Below, in pieces: positions 1 through 5,321 of a stretch of 5,321 nt of DNA. The translations under genes were made by a program, and so were the position numbers. Position 1 is the first letter of the stretch; the number at the start of each line of letters is the position of its first letter. The stretch spans positions 1 to 5,321 of the forward strand of contig JAFQOH010000222.1 of assembly GCA_017403345.1 (NCBI GenBank). The letters run 5' to 3'. Below the pieces are notes generated by a model. That model was not told the origin of the DNA. It searched no databases and saw nothing but the letters and a program-made list of their open reading frames with translations. This stretch comes from RGIG3701 sp017403345 (GTDB lineage Bacteria; Planctomycetota; Planctomycetia; Pirellulales; Thermoguttaceae).

Positions 1-510
1 ACCGTCACGAATGACTCCGCAAACATCCTCGAAACCGCCTATGATACCGCGACTGGCAAACTGAACGTCAAATTCAGTGATGATGCTTACGTCGGTTCCA
101 TCGGCGGAAATTCCGAGCTTTCCTTCGCGCCGACGACTGCCGGCTGGGTCGAACTGGAAGACTTCAACTCCTCGAATCCCTTCGTTCTGGAGCTCCTTCT
201 CGACACGCACGGCATGGAGATCGATGCTTTCGTTGACATCCTCAACGCGGAGCTGAATCCGTCGGAAGAAGAACTCTGGGTAACGGCCTCCGCGTCGGGT
301 GACAGTGCGGTCGAAATGACGTTCATGCCGCTGGAACTCGTCGGCATGGATGTCCTCTCGTGGGACTTCAGCAGCACGGACCTCTACGGAGCCAACGGTG
401 TCGCGGTCATCGGTCTTGACGGCAATGAAGTTCCCGAACCGACGACCTGGATCCTCCTTGCGCTCGGCTGCGGTCTCCTCGCCTGGACACGGAACCGGAA
501 AAAGGCGTAA
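1..510 (+). CDS. C-terminal part of a PEP-CTERM sorting-domain protein (5' end outside window)
   Basis: The reading frame is open from base 1 to the TAA at 508-510, giving the last 169 residues of a longer protein; no start is visible. The tail, residues 144-169, is a PEP-CTERM sorting signal: VPEPTTW, a hydrophobic stretch (ILLALGCGLLAW) and a basic end (TRNRKKA). Proteins with this tail are exported by Sec and then processed by an exosortase, generally becoming surface or extracellular-matrix components. Residues 47-124 form a small module beginning AGWV and ending WDFS, with a strand-helix-strand look. The same module occurs twice in the next gene (AGWV...FDFS and AGWL...FDFS), so the two genes are paralogues. 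The missing N-terminal part is probably a repeat-rich solenoid like its neighbour's, which is inference. Only 43 nt without a terminator separate it from the next gene, consistent with co-transcription. No enzymatic motif is seen. Confidence 0.9.
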   Translation, partial: TVTNDSANILETAYDTATGKLNVKFSDDAYVGSIGGNSELSFAPTTAGWVELEDFNSSNPFVLELLLDTHGMEIDAFVDILNAELNPSEEELWVTASASGDSAVEMTFMPLELVGMDVLSWDFSSTDLYGANGVAVIGLDGNEVPEPTTWILLALGCGLLAWTRNRKKA

Positions 511-536
511 AACTAGACTCGGAGCCAAAATTTCCT

Positions 537-548
537 AAAGAGAAAGAG
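537..548 (+). promoter_or_regulatory. Purine-rich ribosome binding site of the 1032-aa PEP-CTERM gene
   Basis: AAAGAGAAAGAG lies 5 nt before the ATG at 554. It is a weak Shine-Dalgarno (GAGA/AAGAG rather than GGAGG). An in-frame TAA at 536-538 closes the frame upstream, so ATG 554 is the first possible ATG start. Confidence 0.5.
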
Positions 549-553
549 TACTC

Positions 554-3500
554 ATGAAAAAACGATCCAACTACTATTGCCCCGACAGCAGCGCTTTAAC
601 CGCACTTTTCATGGGGGCGTGCCTCCTGACGGGAAATTCCGTCTCGGCACAAATCGCAGTACCGACTTCGACGACGAATTACAATACGTGGTCGAAGTCC
701 CAAGCTGCGCTTTCCCACACGAATCCGGCTGTTTTTTCCGGCACATACACGCTCGGCGCCATCGCTGAGATCTACGGTCATTCCGCGTTGGTATCCGGTT
801 CATCGACCAGCCTGACCGTCAACAAAAACAGCGGAGCCTCCATGCGCGTCGGGCAGGCCGGCAGTCTGTTTTCCGGGACTCCGGACTCTCTGACGATCAC
901 GGATGGAGCGACGCTCCGCTACTCGGGCCGATTCCAGATCGGTTTCCTGGGAGATGCCGTTTTGAACGTGACGAATGGCGCGAAGATCGTTTACGATTCC
1001 GCGGACGGCCGTCTGGTCATCGGCGACTCCCGTGACTCCAAGTGCAACGGTCGGGGGCTTGCCGTCTTTGAGGATTCACGCGACGACAATGAGGACACTT
1101 TCGCCAACACGACTTACGATCTCTCTGTCAGCTACTATGGCGACGGCGAACTGCGTCTGACCAATTCCGAACTGCTGGTTGACCGAAATATCAACATCAG
1201 CGAGGCGACAAGTACCGCTCATACGTCCGGAAGACTCCTCATGAAGAACAGTACGCTGAAGTATGGTTCGCTGATGCGGGTCGGCTACGGAGGCACGTCT
1301 TCTACCCTCCTCGCGATGGAAGGCAGTACGCTTCTGAGTGACGGGAAAACGCTGGATGCTGGGATCGGTTCGGCAAACTCCGCCGTCATGAACTTGCGAA
1401 ACTCCAACATGACGGTCGGCGCGGTGACTCTCGGAAAGATCTATTCCGGCACGAACGGCCAGGCATTTTTGAATTTCATTGGCGGCGGCAACACGTTCAC
1501 GCTCGGCAGTCTGACTGTCGCGGCAGACGACAGCCGAGTCTCCTTCCTCGCGGACGATTCCGGAATGCTCAGCTCCGGAACGGTTACCGGGAACGCGAAT
1601 TTCCAAAACTCGCTCTACACCGGTTTCGTTCAGCACGCGGGCTGGCTTTACGATACATCTTTTGACCTCCTGACCGCCGGCGGAACCATTTCCAACGTAA
1701 ACGGAGAGTCTGGCATCTTCACGCTCACGAACACCGGGAAAAAAGTCACGGCCGCGCTTACTCCCGCGAAAAATCTCGCAAACGCTTCCGCAGACACACC
1801 GCTTTCTGCCGGCTGGGTAAACATTACGGGTGAAGAGCAATCCATCCAGACCGTAACGCTTTCCCTCACAGGCGGCGACACGGCGGCACGGCAGGCTCTC
1901 GTCTCAGCTATGAACGCCGCAAATGCCGAAGGGACCGACTATTTCCAGAATTCATTCACCCTTTCCGGTGACGGAAACTCGCTCCAGTACCGTGTCCTCG
2001 TTTCCCGTTCCGGAAGCGCAGCCGCCGGGTTTGATTTCTCGCAGATCGCTCCCAATATTCAGGTCACCGGTTTCTCCACCGCAGCAGGAGACTACGAATA
2101 CGTCGAAATGACGCAAACTGGTTCGCTGGTCTACGCCGACTGGACGGAAGAAAACATTCCCTCAAATTTTCATCCTGCCCGCATTTCCGGCGGAAAAACT
2201 GTCCAGACCTCGGACAAGATCATGGAAATTTACGGTCACTCCCTTTACGTTTCGGGAAAAGGGACTACACTTGATTCACGTTCCGGCGGCAACTCAAATG
2301 AAGGCCTCCGAGTCGGAGGCCCCGGAAGCAGTTTCAACACGATCGCAGACCGGCTTGTCGTGGAAGACGGCGCGAAGATCACCAGCGTCGGCCGAGTGGA
2401 GATCGGAATGTACGGCGACGGCGAATTCATCATGCGCGATTCCTCTGCAAAATTTGAGCGTCACCTGGTCATCGGGGACTCACGAGAAAACCCGAAAAAC
2501 ACCAACGGCCGCGTTCTTTTGGACAATTCGCAGGTCGTTCTCGATTCCCCCACCAGTTACCCAAGCTCTCTGACCGTCGGCTACCTCGGAAAACACGCAG
2601 AATTGCGCATGATCAATAATTCCAGCATCCTGATCAATGAAGGCAACTTCCGTATTCTCGAAAACTGCGAGAACAGCGGCACCGCCTCGGTCTACATTGA
2701 GAAAGGAAGCATGATCGAGAATAGCGCGGATACGGAATGGACGTTCTCTTCCCAGAAAAACTCCAGCGGCGTACTGAATCTGGATGGCGGGACCATCGTT
2801 AAGAAAGACGGAACCGTCAAATGGGGCGACGGCGCGAATTCCAACGTGGAAATCAACGCGGGCAACGGAGCGGTCCTTCAGATCCTCCCAGCAAACAACA
2901 CGCAGATGGGATACGATACCTCGACGGTCCAGCTAAACATCATCGGCGGTGAAAATCAGGTCGAGATCAAGAACCTCAAGATCAACGCCGCGAAATCTGA
3001 CCTCAATTTCTACGCGGACGACACCGGGCTTTCCACTGTCGCGCTGACCGGCACTCCGCAACTCAACGGCAAAGTGAACGTCGGTTTGGCCGGCGGTCTC
3101 GCTCTCATGCAGGAAGGGACCTACACGATCCTAACCGGCGTCACCGACTCGGCGATCCCAGCCTCAAGCAGCATCTGGACGCTTACGCAGAGCGGTTCAA
3201 GCGTCACGGCCTCACTGGATCCGGCTCTGAAATTCACGGACACCCCCCTGAATGCAGGTTGGCTTGAGCTTTCTCCGGATCCGGAGCTTCAGTCGGAAAC
3301 GCTCACGGTAGAGCTGGAAGTCACCGGACTGGAAGGCGAAGCAGAATACGCAGCATTCCTCGACTGGCTGAACACGGACGGGTACCTTTCCGAAAATGCG
3401 GAGGTCGAGACGGTTTCCGGAAATATTTCGCTAAATGATTTTTCTTTCATCATGCCGTACGTTCTGGGAAATGACGGGATCTTGGCTTTCGACTTTTCCG

Positions 3501-3652
3501 GCTACTCGGCAGACGTGCTGCTGAATTCCGCAACACTTACCGGCATCGCAGCGGGAGGATCGGGATCCGGAGTTCCCGAACCGTCTACGTGGATCCTTCT
3601 TGTGCTCGGCTGCGGATTCCTCGGCTGGACGCGGAAGCGGAGAAACAGCTGA
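554..3652 (+). CDS. Internally duplicated beta-solenoid PEP-CTERM surface protein
   Basis: This 1032-residue exported protein is probably a surface or matrix component; no catalytic motif is seen. Residues 1-32 are a Sec signal peptide: basic MKKR, hydrophobic core around LTALFMGACLL, likely cleavage after VSA (32). The mature part is two tandem copies of one architecture, about 44-527 and 528-1004. Landmarks repeat about 484 residues apart: W46/W530, EIYGHS 72/558, RVG 98/586, GDSR 157/641, ADD[ST]G 333/821, AGW[VL] 419/901 and FDFS 493/979. Each copy starts with short rungs of the type [LI]x[VI]G--G--L-[VM]-[ND]-[SG], resembling the T5SS/PEP-CTERM-associated repeat family and predicting a right-handed beta-solenoid. 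It then passes through an ADD[ST]G segment to an ~80-residue alpha/beta module. Residues 1007-1032 are the PEP-CTERM signal (VPEPSTW, hydrophobic LGCG core, TRKRRNS). The upstream gene shares that module and tail. The ATG is preceded by a weak RBS and follows an in-frame stop, so the start is secure. A strong terminator follows. The ligand or role is unknown. Confidence 0.93.
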   Translation: MKKRSNYYCPDSSALTALFMGACLLTGNSVSAQIAVPTSTTNYNTWSKSQAALSHTNPAVFSGTYTLGAIAEIYGHSALVSGSSTSLTVNKNSGASMRVGQAGSLFSGTPDSLTITDGATLRYSGRFQIGFLGDAVLNVTNGAKIVYDSADGRLVIGDSRDSKCNGRGLAVFEDSRDDNEDTFANTTYDLSVSYYGDGELRLTNSELLVDRNINISEATSTAHTSGRLLMKNSTLKYGSLMRVGYGGTSSTLLAMEGSTLLSDGKTLDAGIGSANSAVMNLRNSNMTVGAVTLGKIYSGTNGQAFLNFIGGGNTFTLGSLTVAADDSRVSFLADDSGMLSSGTVTGNANFQNSLYTGFVQHAGWLYDTSFDLLTAGGTISNVNGESGIFTLTNTGKKVTAALTPAKNLANASADTPLSAGWVNITGEEQSIQTVTLSLTGGDTAARQALVSAMNAANAEGTDYFQNSFTLSGDGNSLQYRVLVSRSGSAAAGFDFSQIAPNIQVTGFSTAAGDYEYVEMTQTGSLVYADWTEENIPSNFHPARISGGKTVQTSDKIMEIYGHSLYVSGKGTTLDSRSGGNSNEGLRVGGPGSSFNTIADRLVVEDGAKITSVGRVEIGMYGDGEFIMRDSSAKFERHLVIGDSRENPKNTNGRVLLDNSQVVLDSPTSYPSSLTVGYLGKHAELRMINNSSILINEGNFRILENCENSGTASVYIEKGSMIENSADTEWTFSSQKNSSGVLNLDGGTIVKKDGTVKWGDGANSNVEINAGNGAVLQILPANNTQMGYDTSTVQLNIIGGENQVEIKNLKINAAKSDLNFYADDTGLSTVALTGTPQLNGKVNVGLAGGLALMQEGTYTILTGVTDSAIPASSSIWTLTQSGSSVTASLDPALKFTDTPLNAGWLELSPDPELQSETLTVELEVTGLEGEAEYAAFLDWLNTDGYLSENAEVETVSGNISLNDFSFIMPYVLGNDGILAFDFSGYSADVLLNSATLTGIAAGGSGSGVPEPSTWILLVLGCGFLGWTRKRRNS
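683..2134 (+). repeat. First copy of the internal ~484-residue protein duplication
   Basis: Codes for residues 44-527 of the PEP-CTERM protein. It aligns with residues 528-1004 through shared landmarks in the same order (EIYGHS, RVG--GS, DGA, IGDSR, Y-G--EL, ADD[ST]G, TPL-AGW, FDFS) at offsets of 482-488. The similarity is clear in protein but weak in DNA, with only short identical stretches such as GGCGCGAAGATC at 977-988 and 2369-2380, which encode non-equivalent rungs. The duplication is therefore old. Boundaries are approximate. Confidence 0.8.
2135..3565 (+). repeat. Second copy of the internal ~484-residue protein duplication
   Basis: Codes for about residues 528-1004, from the ADW that matches NTW at residue 46 up to the glycine/serine-rich linker before the sorting signal. 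It has the same order of elements as the first copy, ending in AGWL (901-904) and FDFS (979-982). The solenoid part is somewhat shorter on average between the Y-G rung and the ADD[ST]G segment. Boundaries are approximate. Confidence 0.8.
3572..3649 (+). other. PEP-CTERM sorting signal of the 1032-aa protein
   Basis: Codes for residues 1007-1032: the VPEP motif, a ~16-residue hydrophobic segment and a TRKRRNS basic end. It matches the tail encoded at 430-507 in the upstream gene at 18 of 26 residues by eye, including an LGCG in the membrane segment. PEP-CTERM tails are recognised by exosortase (EpsH/XrtA family); no exosortase gene is in this window. Confidence 0.92.
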
Positions 3653-3663
3653 TTCCCAAACAC

Positions 3664-3689
3664 TTTTGAAGGATCGTTCAAAACGTTTT
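3664..3689. promoter_or_regulatory. Overlapping AT-rich inverted repeats, possible operator
   Basis: TTTTGAA (3664-3670) and TTCAAAA (3677-3683) form a perfect 7-bp inverted repeat with a 6-nt spacer. The right arm overlaps a 10-bp palindrome, AAAACGTTTT (3680-3689). This sits just after the stop codon and before the terminator. It could be a protein-binding site or mere AT-rich chance; no regulator is known and no clear promoter boxes surround it. Confidence 0.25.
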
Positions 3690-3701
3690 TCATTAACTCA
3701 C

Positions 3702-3733
3702 CACAGGCACTCTTTACGGGGTGCCTGTGTTTT
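3702..3733 (+). terminator. Rho-independent terminator after the PEP-CTERM gene
   Basis: CACAGGCAC (3702-3710) and GTGCCTGTG (3721-3729) are a perfect 9-bp inverted repeat around a 10-nt loop. The stem can extend by a T-G and a C-G pair into the loop. TTTT (3730-3733) follows directly. It lies 49 nt after the stop of the PEP-CTERM gene and ends that transcription unit on the + strand. The other strand lacks a U-run in the right place. Confidence 0.88.
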
Positions 3734-3767
3734 GTCCCCGCCCCATTTCCTACCATTTTTTATTCAC

Positions 3768-3776
3768 GGAGAAAGG
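3768..3776 (+). promoter_or_regulatory. Ribosome binding site deciding the start of the Tat/PHP gene
   Basis: GGAGAAAGG precedes ATG 3780, with the GGAG core 8 nt from the start codon. The frame is open upstream to an ATG at 3600, but that start would lie inside the previous gene and before the terminator. ATG 3780 also places a twin-arginine signal exactly at the N-terminus, so 3780 is the start. Confidence 0.85.
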
Positions 3777-3779
3777 ATC

Positions 3780-5000
3780 ATGCTAAATCGAAGAAACTTC
3801 CTGAAAACAAGTGCCGCGGCCGCAGCAGCAGTCGGCGTGAGTGCGAATATTGCCGAAACTAAAGCGCACGCCTCCACAAAATCCCCTGCCCCGCGCAATC
3901 CAAGACCGTATTCCAACGTGGATTGGGATTCCGCCATTCAGATCTACACGACCACGCACGGACATGTCACGAGCCAGTCGATGCTGAATAAATTCCTCGA
4001 AAGAGACTATGAATTTCTGACAATTTCCAACTACTACCCCTCTGCGCCGTACTATCCGATGAGCAAAATGACGCGAAACTACTATCGTGTCCATCACGAT
4101 CACCCAGTCATGTACCGCGGAGAACTGACGGACGGGCCGTTCGACTGGAACGCGATCCTGAAACCGTGGGTGGACACTCTGGAAGAGAAGTTCCGCAGCC
4201 AGTACCCGTTTGAAGAAGGCGGCCCGCTCTTCACGGAGTACCCTGCCGACATCATGCAGGCCCCCAACGCCGAGCATCACTCTTTCTCCGACACTCCGGC
4301 ACACATCTGCGCTCCGGGTTCGCTTTACGCTTCCGGAACGTTCGACGCGCGCGACTTTTTCAAGACCAAAACGCACGGATACCATTTCGGCGTGGGTCTG
4401 CCGTGGCGCACGGGGTTCGACAACATGCTCAACGCGCTCCTTTACGAAGACGGCGGCGGAGTCACGATCAACCATCCCGCCTGGTCGCACCTGAAACAGG
4501 AACAGATGCTTGAAATGCTGGACTACGACCCGCGAGTACTCGGCATCGAAGTCTTCAACGACTCCTCGGAACTCATGACGCAGACCGGCTGGAGCGAGCA
4601 CTACTGGGACCACGCACTGGGGACGGGGCGGCAGTGTTTCGGATTTTTCGTACCGGACTGGCACAAGGAAGGGGTGAACGTCCTGCTCATTCCGGAACGC
4701 AATGCCCATGAATGTCTCAAAGCGTACCGTCAGGGAAACTGGTACGGAGCGCTGAAGGGGGGCGGGATCCTGCGTTTCCGTTCGATCCGATTTGACGGCA
4801 AAACGCTCACCGCGAAGACGGACAAGACCGCGAAATTCCAGATCATCGCGAAGACTGGCGTCGTTTTTGAGCAGACGGCAGAAGAGATCTCCTTCACCCT
4901 CACCAACGCGGACTGCGAAAAGTACGTCTACCTGCGCTTGAAGGCATACGCAACAGACGATTCCGGCGAGATCCTTTTCTCACAGCCGTTCATGATTTAG
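3780..5000 (+). CDS. Tat-exported PHP-like (CehA/McbA-type) metallohydrolase
   Basis: This 406-residue protein has a twin-arginine signal: RRNFLK at 4-9, an alanine-rich core, and likely cleavage after VSA (22) or AHA (31). It should be exported folded. The body resembles a PHP-domain hydrolase. HGH (60-62) follows a strand as PHP motif I. NAEHHS (163-168) and PAH (173-175) match the E/H metal-ligand region. INHPAW (230-235) matches the HP motif, GIEVFN (255-260) the following strand, and PDWH (292-295) the D-x-H motif. RQGNWYGAL (317-325) matches the conserved G-r-x-y-a stretch that leads to a C-terminal beta domain in CehA/McbA-type proteins. PHP enzymes usually hydrolyse phosphoesters or related bonds with a di- or trinuclear metal site; the substrate here is unknown. 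The usual T-D-H motif after motif I is S83-N84-Y85, so a ligand appears changed. It is separated from the PEP-CTERM genes by a terminator and followed by a hairpin and a tandem array. Family assignment is by motif pattern only. Confidence 0.8.
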   Translation: MLNRRNFLKTSAAAAAAVGVSANIAETKAHASTKSPAPRNPRPYSNVDWDSAIQIYTTTHGHVTSQSMLNKFLERDYEFLTISNYYPSAPYYPMSKMTRNYYRVHHDHPVMYRGELTDGPFDWNAILKPWVDTLEEKFRSQYPFEEGGPLFTEYPADIMQAPNAEHHSFSDTPAHICAPGSLYASGTFDARDFFKTKTHGYHFGVGLPWRTGFDNMLNALLYEDGGGVTINHPAWSHLKQEQMLEMLDYDPRVLGIEVFNDSSELMTQTGWSEHYWDHALGTGRQCFGFFVPDWHKEGVNVLLIPERNAHECLKAYRQGNWYGALKGGGILRFRSIRFDGKTLTAKTDKTAKFQIIAKTGVVFEQTAEEISFTLTNADCEKYVYLRLKAYATDDSGEILFSQPFMI

Positions 5001-5015
5001 AACTCCTGAGTGCGG

Positions 5016-5034
5016 TCCCCTTCTATAAAGGGGA
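5016..5034 (+). terminator. Hairpin downstream of the Tat/PHP gene, no U-tract
   Basis: TCCCCTT (5016-5022) and AAGGGGA (5028-5034) form a perfect 7-bp stem with a CTATA loop, 16 nt after the stop codon. The following bases (GGCTCTGGG) are not U-rich, so it is not a classical terminator. It may protect the 3' end or act together with the array that follows. The right arm runs into GGGAGGC (5031-5037), which looks like the start of a degenerate array unit. Confidence 0.45.
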
Positions 5035-5041
5035 GGCTCTG

Positions 5042-5321
5042 GGAGGCGGCACGTCTCGCGTCGCTTTTAGGAGGCGGTGCGTCTCGCGTCGCTTTTAGGA
5101 GGCGGTGCGTCTCGCGTCGCTTTTAGGAGGCGTCGCGTCTCGCGTCGCTTTTGGGAGGCGGTGCGTCTCGCGTCGCTTTTGGGAGGCGGTGCGTCTCGCG
5201 TCGCTTTTGGGAGGCGGTGCGTCTCGCATCGCTTTTAGGAGGCGTCGCGTCTCGCATCGCTTTTAGGAGGCGTCGCGTCTCGCATCGCTTTTGGGAGGCG
5301 TCGCGTCTCGCATCGCTTTTG
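5042..5321 (+). repeat. Tandem array of ten 28-bp units, each a terminator-like hairpin
   Basis: Ten contiguous units start at 5042, 5070, 5098, 5126, 5154, 5182, 5210, 5238, 5266 and 5294. Within a unit, positions 1-7 are GGAGGCG, 8-9 vary (GC, GT or TC), 10 is G (A in unit 1), 11-18 are CGTCTCGC, 19 is G or A, 20-27 are TCGCTTTT, and 28 is A or G. There are no spacers, so this is not CRISPR. Twenty-eight is not a multiple of 3 and no long frame was found, so it is probably non-coding. As + strand RNA, positions 5-12 pair with 16-23 around a UCU loop, followed by UUUU. It could also be a simple variable-number repeat. The last unit ends at the last base of the window, so the real copy number may be higher. 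Confidence 0.95.

Noticed and set aside
1076..1840. 254-residue open frame on the minus strand opposite the PEP-CTERM gene
   Set aside because: It lies wholly inside a well-supported gene, has arginine/valine-rich shadow composition, no recognisable domain and no clear RBS.
3666..3696. Possible promoter TTGAAG (3666-3671) with CATTAA (3691-3696)
   Set aside because: Spacing is 19 nt, the -10 match is poor, and transcripts from it would meet the terminator at 3702-3733 before reaching the next gene.
3732..3766. Promoter for the Tat/PHP gene between terminator and RBS (TTGTCC with TACCAT or TATTCA)
   Set aside because: Spacings of 13 and 23 nt fit poorly and promoter consensus in this lineage is uncertain; a promoter is expected in this stretch but I cannot place it.
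3600..3779. Upstream in-frame extension of the Tat/PHP gene to ATG 3600
   Set aside because: It would overlap the end of the PEP-CTERM gene, run through the terminator, and bury the twin-arginine signal and the good RBS at 3768-3776.
3783..4709. 308-residue open frame on the minus strand opposite the Tat/PHP gene
   Set aside because: It mirrors the coding strand of a gene with a clear Tat signal and PHP-like motifs; its own protein shows no domain or export signal.
5042..5321. CRISPR array
   Set aside because: The 28-bp units are directly contiguous with no unique spacers, and no cas gene is present.
5042..5321. Repeat-encoded peptide
   Set aside because: A 28-bp unit shifts frame at each copy, units ending in A give TAG in one frame, and no start with RBS is evident.

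Overview
The window suggests a PVC-superphylum bacterium, most likely Lentisphaerota or a relative (Kiritimatiellota, Verrucomicrobiota, Planctomycetota). Two adjacent genes encode large, repetitive secreted proteins with PEP-CTERM sorting tails. A third gene encodes a Tat-exported PHP-like metallohydrolase. Genes are on the + strand, base composition is moderately GC-rich, and no phage or transposon gene is visible. The phylum call is inference from protein style.

Layout: (1) 1-510 is the 3' end of a PEP-CTERM protein gene whose start lies outside the window. (2) After a 43-nt gap, 554-3652 encodes a complete 1032-residue PEP-CTERM protein. It consists of a Sec signal peptide, two tandem ~484-residue copies of the same architecture (a beta-solenoid-like repeat region followed by a small alpha/beta module), and a C-terminal sorting signal. 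The truncated upstream gene ends in the same alpha/beta module and a very similar sorting tail, so the two genes are paralogues. (3) 3653-3779 is intergenic and holds a convincing Rho-independent terminator (3702-3733) and a small AT-rich palindromic patch. (4) 3780-5000 encodes a 406-residue Tat-exported protein resembling the CehA/McbA-type PHP metallohydrolases, but with the usual T-D-H motif replaced by S-N-Y. (5) 5001-5321 is non-coding: a short hairpin, then ten tandem 28-bp units that run exactly to the window end.

How the parts may work together: the first two genes look like one transcription unit for surface or extracellular-matrix proteins anchored and processed by an exosortase encoded elsewhere. 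The third gene is separated from them by a terminator and probably has its own promoter; a functional link to the surface proteins is unproven.

The most unusual element is the 28-bp array. Read as + strand RNA, each unit can fold on itself as a GC-rich stem with a UCU triloop followed by UUUU. The array therefore resembles a series of terminator-like hairpins downstream of the third gene, in the correct orientation for it.
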